DNA of 64,000 bases. Origin: Gamsiella multidivaricata. Its lineage: Eukaryota; Mortierellomycota; Mortierellomycetes; Mortierellales; Mortierellaceae. A model generated the notes under the pieces. That model searched no databases, was not told where the DNA came from, and worked only from the letters and a program-made list of their open reading frames with translations. Shown here piece by piece: positions 26,111 to 40,614 of the stretch. The stretch is from positions 55,487 to 119,486 of the forward strand of contig NW_026251803.1 in the NCBI RefSeq assembly GCF_025024155.1. Direction: 5' to 3'. Each line of letters starts with the position of its first letter. Positions within the stretch are counted from its first letter, which is position 1. A program made the position numbers and the translations under genes.

Positions 26111-28948
26111 CTAGAAAATGCTTCCCAGAGCATCAAACCAACCCAAGATACCTGCGTCTGTCAGTACATATGCTCTGAACTCCTCCAGTGTGATGAATCC
26201 TGGCTTGGACGGGTGTTTGATCGCGCTAAAAGTCTTATCCACCATTTCCTGGATGGCATCCTGCGAGATGGACTCCATTACCGGGAACGTGCTCGAAAAA
26301 TACGACGCATTGGCATACGACCCTGTTGGCACCGATGACGACGATGTGAGGGGCTGGTAGGATGTTCCTATGGAGGAGCGACGGCCATTGACATCTGTAC
26401 TCATGCTCGCGGCACTCCCATCTCGGTGCTGTGGTACTGTGGCCGATGAAGACGATGCCGTCACCCCCTGCGGTATCCCGAACCCGATAGCTAATGCTGG
26501 TGCCAGCGACGGCGTTACGGGCGAAGAATTGAGATAGGATACTGAGGGACCAGTGCGATGGTGAGGGCGATCCCAGGCGAGATTGGTGCTGGAGATTGAG
26601 GGTGCCACCAGGTGATTTGAGGAAGTTATCGCAGGCAAGGGCTGATCTTTTCGCGGCGTGCTGGAATTTTCCTCTCCAGAAGAGTTCTCTTGTGTTTCTA
26701 TAATCCGCGACGGCCTCGATGAAGTGCTGCTGATTCGATGGCTGTACGCTGGAAGGTTAGCGGTTGGTGATGTGTTCTGCTCGCCCGGGCACTGATCCGA
26801 GAGAGCCGACGCATTAGCGTGCCATCCATTATTCTCGATTTCAGAGTCCTCTGCCTCACTGGCCTCACTTGCCATATCTTCCATTGTTTGCACAGGCGAG
26901 AGCAGAGCCTCCGACCCATTACCATGGCTTTTCTCGGTATCGCCATCTGTTGCAGCCGAGGTACCAGCCTCCTCGTCATCCGCATCTTCAGTGTCATCAA
27001 TAAATGCATCCGGGCCTATCAATCCGTAGGACCCTGGGGGAAGTCTCTCGCTGATTGACGCCTCAAGGTCCCGCTCAGACATCCTAATAGCACTTTCAGC
27101 TGCAATAGACCCATTTCCGGCGCGTGTCTCTATTGAAGAGCCCTCGATAGACGGAGATGTTGATGTGGTTGCTGAGCTGTTCTCGTCACTTGGAGTCGTC
27201 GATAGCGGCCACTCTGCCGGCAGAGAGGCCAGCTCTCGGTCCCGCACTCGTTCCTCTGCAGATCGATTATTATTACCATTAGTGTTGTTGGTACCGGTAT
27301 TATCGTTCGTGGTGGTAGTATTATTGTTACCACTGTTGTTTCTGACACCGATCTCGCGAGGGATGGGGGCTGTGAACGTCGAGGAGATTGGCATTCCGGG
27401 CTGATATTCAAAATTGCCGATGAGGTCGTTTTCCATGGTCTTGACCACATCTCTGATGAGCTCCATAGATAAATAGAAATACGCTTTGAACATTTCATGA
27501 AGCTCCTCCTTTGAGATGTAACCATCGCCATCCAAATCGTATCCTTGAAATGCGACTAAATGATCAACCGCCATCTGATATCAGCAACGACTAATAGATA
27601 AAAAATGACCTCAAGCAGATTCAATCCATAATGCATGACATTGTCTTACAGTCGATCTTCTCGTCGAAGTTCCCTTTACAGAGGACGCTGAGTCCGCAGG
27701 CCATCTCCTTAAAATTGATAATGCCGTCGTCGTCTTGGTCGAAAAACCGGAAGATGCGCTCCGTAATCAGATTCTTTTCGAGCCCGAGAGGTCCAAGCGC
27801 CTGCTCGAAGGTCAGCCGAGTGATTCCTCCACCTTCCTGATCCAGCGTTGATAGTGAGAGATATTGGCTGTACATGGCGTCCAATTCCACATTGTCAACT
27901 AAATATGTCGTATGTAAAAGTCAAGTTAATATTCAACTGTCCAGCACCTGAAAATCAATTTCGAGCGATGAATGCACTTACAATGTGTCTTTTGTAAGAG
28001 TTCTTGAAGCAGATGCTCTGGTGTGGCAGTGTTTCCTTGTGGGATACCTGGGTAGAATGGCGGCAGTTTCTTTGTGCGGCTGTTGTTGAGCGGTGGGATC
28101 GGTATCCTGATCTTCATAAAGACATGGGACTTGATATGAACCTCCGCAGCCTCGCACCCCTCGCAAAGATCATAGTCCTGGCAGTTGGCGCATTTGTAGC
28201 GGAGGCCCCGGATCGGAACCGTACGACAGCTATTGCAAGTGATACCTCCTATGGGAGTAAAAACCATTGTCAGTAATGCTGCTAAGAATCAAACCTCGCT
28301 GAATAGCAACCATTTCACTTACGATGAATATGGCCTTCTACGGTGAAGAGCAGCGTATGGGGATAGGTAATCGGATTAGAACATTGTTTTCATTCGCTGC
28401 ACATCGCTGGCTTTAGAGTAATATATCCTGGTGTTACCTTTCCCTGCCTGATCCTCAGCAATGGCATAGAGCAGGTTCATAAGCTGAAGGCCATCATTCT
28501 TGCTGTCGCCAAAGTCGTCCATCCTCAGCCGCTCGTAGCCATCCTCGTCCACTAGGGCTGCATATTCATGGTCGGTTGTATCGCCATCATCAGAGTCATT
28601 CCCGTGCCCTCTTCCACGAGAAGGCTCGTCGTCCGAAGTGGATCCATCACTGTGATAGTGTCGGCCATCGTCTCGTCTCGATGTATTTGTCTGTTGCTGC
28701 TGCCTGTGAGTGTTGGATCGACGCGTGGCGTTACTCCTGCGTAGGCCCGGACCTGAACCTGAAGATGTTCCTGTATTACGGTTGGAAGATGATTGTCGAC
28801 GTCCATTTCTTCTGCTGCCCCTGGAAGGGCCAGGGTTTCGCCGCTGGGCTGGCGGCCACACCCAGTAAGAGACGTAGAGAAGTGCACCGCCTGTGACCAA
28901 TCCAAGGAGCAGGAATGGGATCGGACTGGGCGTACTTGGGTTTGTCAT
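26111..28948 (-). CDS. Membrane-anchored ZZ zinc-finger / EF-hand protein
   Basis: The ATG is at 28946-28948. The N-terminus has one membrane span (PIPFLLLGLVTGGALLYVSY), then an Arg/Ser-rich linker and a helical segment LQLMNLLYAIAEDQAGK. An intron follows and leads to EGHIHR. Next comes a ZZ-type zinc finger (GITCNSCRTVPIRG, YKCANCQDYDLCEGCE, then histidines). Two EF-hand calcium loops follow (DQDDDGIINFKE at about 27710-27745, DLDGDGYISKEE at about 27500-27535). The long Ser/Thr/Asn-rich tail ends in a conserved block (KPGFITLEEFRAYVLTDAG). It is probably a calcium-responsive protein at an internal membrane. Fungal proteins of this layout exist but have no settled function that I can name. 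At least five exons are visible. The RAI1 gene begins about 100 bp downstream on the same strand. Confidence 0.8.
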
Positions 28949-29174
28949 GTCCGCTCTGCGATGTATTGCTCCTATTCAGATGATTTCGTGATGTGGGGTA
29001 GAGTGCAGGTTTTCTTCGTGCTTTGCCATCACCTGGTCGCATGAAACAAAGCCCGCGCCTTGCAGCTCTCGAGTTCGCAATGACTGGCCAGTCACGAATG
29101 AAAACCCGCCTCTAAACGGATCAGTTGACGAGGTCGATCGGGGTCAGGCCTCTGCCAGGTAGCACCTCAACACC
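28949..29174. promoter_or_regulatory. Divergent promoter between ZZ/EF-hand and AAA genes
   Basis: Only 226 bp separate two start codons pointing away from each other. No clear TATA box is visible, and the region is fairly GC-rich. A shared bidirectional promoter is inferred. Confidence 0.55.
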
Positions 29175-32682
<3,508 letters not shown>

Positions 32683-32796
32683 TCGACCATATACCCGGTA
32701 GACATGGCCTTCTCGAGATATATGGCTGCAATAAAAATTTATTATTCTACTTCGTAGTCTATGTTGTTTGACGTTTTTCGGTACTATTTAAAGGCG

Positions 32797-33970
32797 TTAA
32801 CCCCTGTCCATCGCCGTCATCTGGAGAAGCGGGAACCCATTGAAGAAAACGGGGCTGTCCGCCTGGTGCAGCCTCGTCTTTTTCTCTGCCTCTGTGTTAA
32901 AGAACTCTGAGTATTCAAACTCATTGGGATTGGGACTCTGTGCCAGCAAAATGAACCGATCGTCCAACTCTTCTTCCTCATCTGTGCCGAACGACTGAGT
33001 TGCTGAGCCGTCCTCCTCCTCCGATCCAGAAGAACTGCAGCCATCGGAGCATTCGGCCGAGCAGTTGATCGGTCTGCGGTACATAATATGGCCGTTAGAA
33101 TGGCGGGCCAAGAACCCCTGTAGCATGAACGTTTGTGGGGAGGTCGCACGGGTTAGTGATGGCCGTCTGGAGAGAGTTGGGGACGAGGCTGTGGAGGAGA
33201 AGTGGGTGAACCACGGAGTCGAGCTCTGAGAGGTCCGTACAGCCTGCGGGGTATAAATCATTAGCGTCTCCTCCGCAAGAGAGTCCTCTGTTATTGGGTC
33301 CGTTTCGGCGTCTGCTGGACTCAGGTCGCTGATGCTGCTTTTGCTCTCGATCATGGTACTGGCGAGGAAAAAGGGTGTGGGGGGAGCGCTGTCGCCTGAA
33401 TAGCCGTTGGGGTGCTTGTTTGATCTTTTGCTCTCGACCGCCGTCGCACTCTTGGAATGTATTGCTTCAGTGGCGAGTGTCAGAGGAATGATGTACGAAG
33501 CTGAACGTCTGTGCCATCGATGTGGTCCTTCTCTATGGCGCTCTGTCCTGTCGTCGTCATCATGATCAAATTCAAATCCATTGTCGGTGTCATAGCCACG
33601 GTCGTCGCCTTGGTCGCTGTTCTTGTGGCTCGAGGATGGAGGAGCAGGGGTGATATGAGAGGAAGACCAGGCTCTACCAACATGCTGATGAGACCGCTCG
33701 TGTTCGTTGTGGTGGATATCCTCCATGGACCATTGTGCAACCCTGACCTCCAATGCCGACGGCCAGATCCTGTCAACTGTACGGTGGTGGTGCCAAGATC
33801 TAGAATCGGATTCAAACTTGCTTGCCTATCATTAAAAAAAGGCTGTCAAATGGTTGTTGCCCATATGCTGCTTGAATGGTTCTTGTTGCCTCGATAAGTG
33901 GTATTGCTGGTTCGCTGACACCGACCTGGTAGTCCTGAAGGAGCTGTGTAGTGTTCAGTGCAGTCGACAT
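32797..33970 (-). CDS. Hypothetical acidic, low-complexity protein
   Basis: Exon 1 is 33970-33926 (MSTALNTTQLLQDYQ), the GT-AG intron is 33925-33826, and exon 2 is 33825-32797. The total is 357 aa. The sequence is His/Asp/Ser-rich. An acidic segment (GSEEEDGSATQSFGTDEEEE) precedes a more conserved-looking C-terminal block (DDRFILLAQSPNPNEFEYSE, then FFNGFPLLQM). No domain is recognised. Short Ser-Pro and Thr-Pro motifs suggest a phosphorylated regulatory or nuclear protein, which is inference. It converges with the AAA gene, with 114 bp between the stops. Confidence 0.6.
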
Positions 33971-34363
33971 CTTTTTGTATATGCTGTGGAAAACGAACAG
34001 TAAAAGTGATAAAGACGAAGAAAGGATGTGGAGAAAGAGAGTTAGAGCGCAAAAAACGCTGCAGAGGATATATGAGTGTATGGATGTTGGGATATGTGGG
34101 GGTGTGTGGGGTAAAGTGGAGATCAGAGAGAGGATCAAACGAACTTTTGTTTATGAAATAAGATAACGATAAAAACAGGAGAGTCGTTGGATCTGCATTA
34201 CGGATTTTTTTTTGAGTCAATGCACGCCCACCATTCCCTAAGTGCACTCTCAACGAAACGCCTCTTATGAACAACAAAAGGCGTTTATCGAGCAAGGACG
34301 ATAAACTAAACGAAGTCAATCTCTCGCTGCGTACAATTTTGTTATAAGACTTCAATTCCAAGT
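33971..34363. other. Upstream region of the acidic protein gene; boundary to the accessory island
   Basis: No gene is supported. From here rightward the window changes from compact housekeeping genes to repeats and relics. Confidence 0.5.
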
Positions 34364-34389
34364 ATGAAAGGGTTTGCAGACACGTTGGG

Positions 34390-36091
34390 ATGTTCTATGC
34401 AGACGGCAATCCTTCTGCCATCCTCGAGTGCTGGAGTTCGAACCTTCGCTACAAGGATTACGATACGGCTTTCGCTGCTACCGCCACGGACATTGCCATT
34501 AGTCGAACAAAAGCAGAAGAGACGAAACTTTCAGACGACCCAACGCTTCGACATCTAGCCAACAATCTTTCACGAGAGAAAATCGACAACTTTTCATTGA
34601 AATATGTTGAAGAACGACTCGATGAAAAAGGCCCTCGGCTCGCAGAAATCATGAGAGGTCTACCGGCGCCAACCTCAAAATCTGTCGCGATTGTTCCACT
34701 CTCGCCAGCATGCTATTATTTTTCAAAAGTCAGGCCTCCAACTACTTGTAGACGATGATAGGATTGTTTCTGTTCAGCTCCGGTGTGATGCGGTAAATCC
34801 ACGATCATACCCACGGGCTGCACATGCAGTTACGGGATGTGCAAGTAGAGGGGCGTGCATTTATGGAGCAGTTGATCGGTTTTGCACTCATAGTCACTAA
34901 ATAACACAAGACCGAAAGGTTCCTGGTCTGTCTCCTCCCAACACCTCTGCACAACACTTACCCTGCGCGACCCCCTAAGTCACTCCACGCGCCCATTGTC
35001 TCACTACACTGCACCCCAAGTTGTATACTCTGTCATAGCTGGTCATCATAGCGCATCGCCCAGCAAGAGTAGGGGCGGGATCTGTGCGAGTCCCCCTCGC
35101 GTAGCCTGGAAGTCCCTCGACCAGGTAACGATCATGGCCTTATAATGAACGAGCGCGGAGGACTAAGAACAGTATCTCCTGATGTCGTCGCGTAGGCAGA
35201 GAGGTCAAGACTGAGTCCCTTTAACCTTGCTGATCCCTAACTCGAGTGTGTCGTCGTCTTCCCATTCTTGTAAATAGTCCTTGCTGTCTTTCTTTTCCTT
35301 CCGCTAGGACCAAGCGCTTATTCGAGATCCCGTCCCCAAGGATCTAATTGTAAGTGTTCTCTGCGTCTGGAGCCTTTATTTGTTTCCACTGTAGTCCAGC
35401 AACTTATCTCTAGGTCTTTTGCTTCTCAATTTCTTTCTATAGTCCTTTGTTATACGGATCGTATCCTCGACCGAGAACCCCCTTCCCTCGTCGTCGTTCA
35501 TTTATTCGCGACATACATTTACAGTAAGGCAATTATTATTTAGAGACTTCGTTGACCAGTAGAGACTTTTTTTGAGCAACGTATTTACAGCTAGTACTTT
35601 GACCTGATATAGAGCCACAACACCACACCGGATGTCCACAGATGTCCTCGCCCATGCTGGTCTATCCGTGTCGCGCCACATGATCGCTGCTACCCTTAGA
35701 GCAGTGACAAAAGATGCTCTGCAAGAGGTCCAATCCGTGGTCTTGAATACGCCGTGGTACCTAGTTTACGATAACATAAACATCGCAAACCGTAAACACG
35801 ATCAACGGAGTGACAATACTGATCGTACCTGGAGAGGACCTTGGCAAAGTGGGGCCCGTTCAAGATCTATATGCCCGACTCCGCGTGGAACATTTCCTGC
35901 CCAACGAAAGGAACCGCACTCATTTCAGGAATGTCTATCGATCCCACCTGCTTGACGCCCTACAGAGACATTCCGAAACCTATCGACGTTGTTCGTATAC
36001 ATTCCTCCAATAATGCCTCTCGAAGTGAAGCAGCCACTTACATATCCGTTCCCTGCGAAGAAGCATATTGTGATTCATGAGGTTCAAAAAG
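34390..36091 (+). pseudogene. Broken DUF6589-like (transposon-associated) gene
   Basis: Three coding pieces in different frames resemble the DUF6589-type proteins that occur in many copies in fungal genomes. The 5' piece, 34390-34758, contains KLSDDPTLRHLANNLS and NFSLKYVEERLDEKGPRL. The middle piece from 35632 contains VLAHAGLSVSRHMIAATL, TKDALQEVQ and TPWYLVYDNINIANRKHDQ. The last piece contains GVTILIVPGEDLGK, HFRNVYRSHLLDALQRHSE and PLEVKQPLTYPFPAKK, broken by frameshifts near 35810 and 35985. About 870 bp without homology lie between the first two pieces and look like an insertion. A donor-like AA|GTAAGTGAG follows the last piece at about 36091. The family assignment is from memory of its conserved YDN block. 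Confidence 0.55.
34760..35630. other. Unidentified insertion within the DUF6589-like gene
   Basis: GC-rich sequence with TGTATACTCTGTCATAGC at about 35021 could be an LTR start. A leader-like C/T-rich stretch follows. I could not find a matching second end or a target duplication. Confidence 0.25.
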
Positions 36092-36341
36092 TAAGTGAGA
36101 AAAAGATGTGTCTTTATTTGAAAGCATGTTTTATCGCAGATGTTCTAAATTTTTTTTTTCCTCCCATAGTGATCATCTGATGTCCCATAGACCAATGAGA
36201 TGATAAGGATGGGCATGAGTGATGGATGGGTGTTCAAGGTGAGGGATGGACGAGGTTGATTCCTCATTCCTTCTTTGTTTCTCATTCACCTCCTGCCCAA
36301 CACAAACACTCTTCCCACAAATTTTCATAACATTTTTCATT

Positions 36342-37045
36342 ATGTCCCATCGTCGTCCTATCATCGGCTTGCGTAAAGCTAAGCGCGTTATGGCGCCGCC
36401 AAGTCGGCAACCGGTGGAATCCACTTCGACGGCGGAGCCAGTGGAGATGTTGTCGAAGGAGATGGTACCTTTTACACAGGTAACGAGGGAAGATTGGTCT
36501 CCGACTATTCCTTCGGATGAGGCACTAGGCAAGCGTGTATTAGCCAAGCCTGAATTTGTACCAGCGTCGCAACCCGACAAGGAAGATGATAATTTGCCAC
36601 AGGATCAGGGTGGCACGGACGAGGATTATGAGCGCCAACTCGCCGTAGCTCAGCTGGAAATCGAGGAGCTTCGTAGTACCTTGAAGCGTGAGCGGGATCG
36701 AAGTTCTTTCGTTGGACGACTTTTTGAGCCGCGAATTTACAAGGACGAAGGCACTCAGGTGGATCGAGAGACAGCGGAGCAGGGGGTTCAAGTTGAGGTG
36801 GAGGACGATAGCAGAGCGGAGCAACGATTTTTTTTTTTTTTTCAGAGATGCTCATGACCAACTTGCGAGGGACGCTTGCACTGCTCGGTGATCCATCGGA
36901 GGCGGCAGAGGAACAATCACAGCCGAACGACAAAGCGCGGGCTGGCGCTGAGCCAAGTCCTTCTCGAGAGATAGCCAAGCGAAAGCGCGAAGCGAACGAC
37001 GACAACAGTGGTGACAAGGCCAAGGCGCGTCGTAAAAGTATTTGA
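36342..37045 (+). CDS. Orphan basic/coiled-coil protein, frame interrupted at a T-run
   Basis: The ATG at 36342 opens 165 residues (MSHRRPIIGLRKAKRVMA start). A charged helical segment follows (QLAVAQLEIEELRSTLKRER), likely a short coiled coil, then an acidic stretch. At 36830-36842 there is a run of about 14 T followed by CAG. The next coding piece (MLMTNLRGTLALLGDP to the nuclear-localisation-like KRKREANDDNSGDKAKARRK, stop at about 37045) is in another frame. Either the T-run has slipped or it is the polypyrimidine tract of an intron with an upstream donor, for example GTAGTA at about 36672. The family is unknown. A C/T-rich leader precedes the ATG. Confidence 0.4.
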
Positions 37046-37163
37046 AGAATTATTTTTAATAAAGCATTGTTTTCAACAAGTTTCAAGTTGATGGTCAACA
37101 ATACGATGTATTCGCTCGTTAATTTTCATGCATTTAGTTGGCTCTTGTGCAGTAAGATATTGA

Positions 37164-37502
37164 TTATAAACGTGTACTTCGAGATCGTTTGCGCCGCGTG
37201 GATGGCCAGCCAAGGGTACCTGTTGCCGTGCCATCGTATACTCGCCTATTCGACTTCTGTTGCGCGGTATGATGCTCGGCCCAATAATCATTGATACACC
37301 GCCGTTCAATAAAATGATCTTCAGGTTCCCATGTATTTTCATCAGAGGAATAATCCTTCCATTTGACCAGATATTCATTCGCGTTGGGCGTAATTGTATT
37401 AGCCCTGTGGTCAGCGATTTTTCCCACCTCATAGGTATCAGTATCTTCAAAGTCGTCCAGCACAAGCTTGAGCTGAGACGGGGCATAATGACGTCCTAAC
37501 AA
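37164..37502 (-). pseudogene. Inverted chromodomain fragment of a gypsy polyprotein
   Basis: On the minus strand APSQLKLVLDDFEDTDTYEV leads into a chromodomain (ANEYLVKWKDYSSDENTWEP, then EDHFIERRCINDYW). This is the integrase C-terminus typical of chromoviruses. It lies head-on against the plus-strand gypsy element that begins about 20 bp further right and does not belong to that copy, which has its own chromodomain at about 40180-40330. Confidence 0.7.
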
Positions 37503-37514
37503 GGCTTCTATGCC

Positions 37515-40500
37515 ATCTTTGAGAATACAATGAGGATTGAAACGGATCCGACAGCAGCCCCCCCTGTTCGCCCGGTTATTCGTCTATCAATTGCAGAACT
37601 CGACGAACTGAAGAAGCAACTCACAGATCTCCTGAAAAAGGGCTTTATATCCCCCAGTACCTCACCATACGGCGCGCCTGTTCTGTTCGTAAAGAAGAAG
37701 GATGGATCTCTTAGGATGTGTGTCGATTATAGAAGACTCAACAAGATAACAAGGAAGAATCGACATCCACTACCGCGAATTGACGGACTCATTGATTGCT
37801 TCAGAACAGCACGCCACTTCACCAAGCTGGATCTTTTGTCAGGATACCATCAGATACGTGTTCACCCGGACGACAAACACAAGACGGCGTTCAGGACACG
37901 ATACGGTCACTATGAGTTCAACGTCGTCCCATTTGGTTTAACCAACGCCCCGGCCGCTTTTTCTACCATGATGCGCAATATGCTAGACCCTGTCTTGGAT
38001 AAGTGTGTCGTAGTATATCTGGACGACATATTGATTTACTCTAACAGCGAGAAGGAACATTTGCAGCACATCCGGCAAGTCTTAGCCCTCCTGCGCGAGG
38101 CAAGCCTCTATTGCAAGTTGTCCAAGTGCTCTTTCATGCAGGACGAGACCGAATTCCTGGGCCATGTTATCTCGAAGGACGGACTCAAGACTAATGCTGG
38201 ACTCGTGAAGGCGATCAGGGAATGGCCAGTTCTCTCGACTCAGCGCCAAGTTATGCAGTTTCTGGGCTTGACAAACTTCTACCATCAATACATTGACCGT
38301 TACGCAGATATTGCTCTCCCTCTCACCACGTTACTAGGCTCCACGACTCCGTTCACTTGGGACAAGCCCCAGCAGGATGCCTTCGACGCTCTGAAAAACG
38401 CTGTGACTACAGCCCCAGTCCTCCGCATCTTCGACCCGGCCCTCTCCACAGCTGTCGAAACTGATGCCTCCGGCTTTGCCATCGGTGCTGTTTTATTTCA
38501 GACGGATAGCAACGGTGAATCTCGACCCGTCGCATTCACTTCACGCAAATTGTGCCCAGCAGAACGGAATTACCCGACACATGAGCAAGAATTGCTGGCT
38601 GTGGTGCACGCCCTCAAGACATGGCGGTATTATTTGGACGGATCGCACTTCATCGTCTACACGGATCATGCGACTCTACAGCACTTTCCAACCCAGCCTA
38701 ATTTGACGCGGAGACAGGCTAGATGGATGGAGCTCCTCCAGGAATACGATTTCGACTTCAGATACAAGCGAGGCAAAGACAACATCGTCCCGATGCACTT
38801 TCAAGAAGACCCGACCACAAGGACGAGAACCCTGCCGGCACAGCATTTAATTCCATGGACGTTCAGGTGGACCTCGACTTACGGAAACGCCTGATCGAGA
38901 GCTACCCTTCAGACTGTACCTTAGGCCCAGTATACAACAAGTCGTCCAGCGCAGGCCCAACAGACCGCTACTTTGTTGCAGATGGACTACTCTGGATCAA
39001 TGCTGGTGGCGAGCCACGCCTATGCATCCCAAACGACAACAAGCTCCGAGCAACCCTCCTCCATGACGCACACGATTCGCCCATTGCTGGCCATCTGGGT
39101 TTCGAGAAAACATACGAGAACATGAGACGAACCTTTTTCTGGCCACGAATGGCTCGTGACACAAAAGCATATGTGGGATCATGCGAGCAATACCAACGCA
39201 ACAAACCATTGCATCAGCACCCTGCCGGTCTATTCAAGCCTCTGGCATACCGAGCCAGCGATGGGATACAGTCTCCATGGATTTCATCGTGTCACTTCCC
39301 AAAACAAGCCGTGGAGTCGATGCGATCACGGTCATTGTAGATAAGTTGTCCAAGCAGGTTCATTTTTGTGCTAGCCATACCACGGACTCCGCCACCGACG
39401 TCGCCCGATTATTTTTCGAGCAAGTCTTCCGCTTGCATGGTATGGCGCGCGCCATCGTCTCGGACCGCGACTCTCGCTTCACAGGCAAATTCTGGACGGC
39501 ATTAATGAAGATGATGGGGACCAAATTGAACATGTCAACGGCATATCACCCTCAGACGGACGGCCAAACGGAACGTGCCAATCGAACGCTCGAAGAGATG
39601 CTGCCTCTTACATTTCGTATAATCAAAAGGACTGGGATCTGTTCTTGCCGATGCTCGAGTTTGCGTACAACAATTCGGTAAATCCCAACGACAGGATTTT
39701 CGCCCTTTTTTCTCAATTATGGTCACCACCCTCTCGTGCCTGCATCACTCCTGAAGCCGCCACCACCAATGTGCCATCAGTCTCAGACTTCGTAGCTTCT
39801 CAGTCGGCTGCTCTCGCTCGCGCCCAGGATGCCATCGTCGCTGCTCAGGACCGCCAGAAGCAGCAAGCAGATAAATTCCGCAGCAACGTGCCGTTCGGCG
39901 TCGGAGACAGGGTACTTCTCAGCACAGAACACCTCTCGGTCGCAGCACATGCCAATCGACCCTCAAGAAAGTGGAACTGCGATATATCGGCCCTTACAGG
40001 ATTGTCGAGCAGGTCAACGACAACGCATTCAAGATCGACCTGCCACCCAATATGCACCAACATCCTGTGTTCAATGCTGATTTGCTCCGTCTTTACACCG
40101 AGTCACCAACTGAGTTCGGCGATCGCATACCGCCTCGACCTTCACCAGAGCTCATTGATGGAGAAGAAGAGTTCGAAGTAGAACGCATTCTGGATCACAA
40201 GATATTTGGTAGAACACCTAAATGGCTCGTTCAATGGAAAGGATACCCACTGGAAGAGGCAACCTAGGAGCCAAAGGCGTCATTGGTCAATGCTAAGGAG
40301 GCCCTAGCAGAGTTCGAGGCCAAGCGCGAAAAGGAGTAACGTTTTTTTTAAGATGGGGAGGTGCAACAGGTACAACTGTTTATTCGAGAATGATGTCATG
40401 GTCATAACCATGCTGCGCCTAGTTTCTAGAGCATTCCAACACAACTGTGTCTAGTATATAAGAGCCCTTCAAACGTAGGATTAGACAGCAATGAATCATC

Positions 40501-40552
40501 GAATAAACCTTTGATTCCACCCTAGAACCCCTCCGACCCCTGACTATTTGCA
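37515..40552 (+). mobile_element. Ty3/gypsy chromovirus, 5'-truncated and frameshifted
   Basis: A long frame from 37530 holds the reverse transcriptase (LKKGFISPSTSPYGAPVLFV, RMCVDYRRLN, FTKLDLLSGYHQIRV, the catalytic VVYLDDILIYS) and RNase H (TDASGFAIGAVL, YTDHATLQHF). After a frameshift near 38790 come the integrase zinc finger (HDSPIAGHLGFEKTY) and, after another shift near 39240, the DDE core (WDTVSMDFIVSLPK, IVSDRDSRF, TAYHPQTDGQTERANR). The last part is a chromodomain (EFEVERILDHKIFG, WLVQWKGYPLEEAT) cut by TAG at 40265-40267. gag and protease are missing, and no 5' LTR is found. A polypurine tract AAGATGGGGAGG ends at 40361, next to the 3' LTR. The element is dead. Confidence 0.9.
40362..40552 (+). 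repeat. 3' LTR of the gypsy element
   Basis: It begins TGCAACAGG directly after the polypurine tract and ends TTTGCA (191 bp, TG...CA). It has a TATA-like GTATATAAGAG at about 40455-40466 and AATAAA at about 40502. It is related in layout and end sequence to the 203-bp solo LTRs at 46660 and 54422. Confidence 0.85.
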
Positions 40553-40614
40553 ATCCTCCCTGTAAATATTCTAAAACCGGAGAGACACTGCGAAAACATG
40601 TCGCCAACCATCAC

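Noticed and set aside
27574..27574. Start of a separate EF-hand gene at about 27574 (minus)
   Set aside because: The stretch before YDLDGDGYISKEE is intron 3' end sequence; the upstream exons (ZZ finger, first EF-hand) belong to the same gene.
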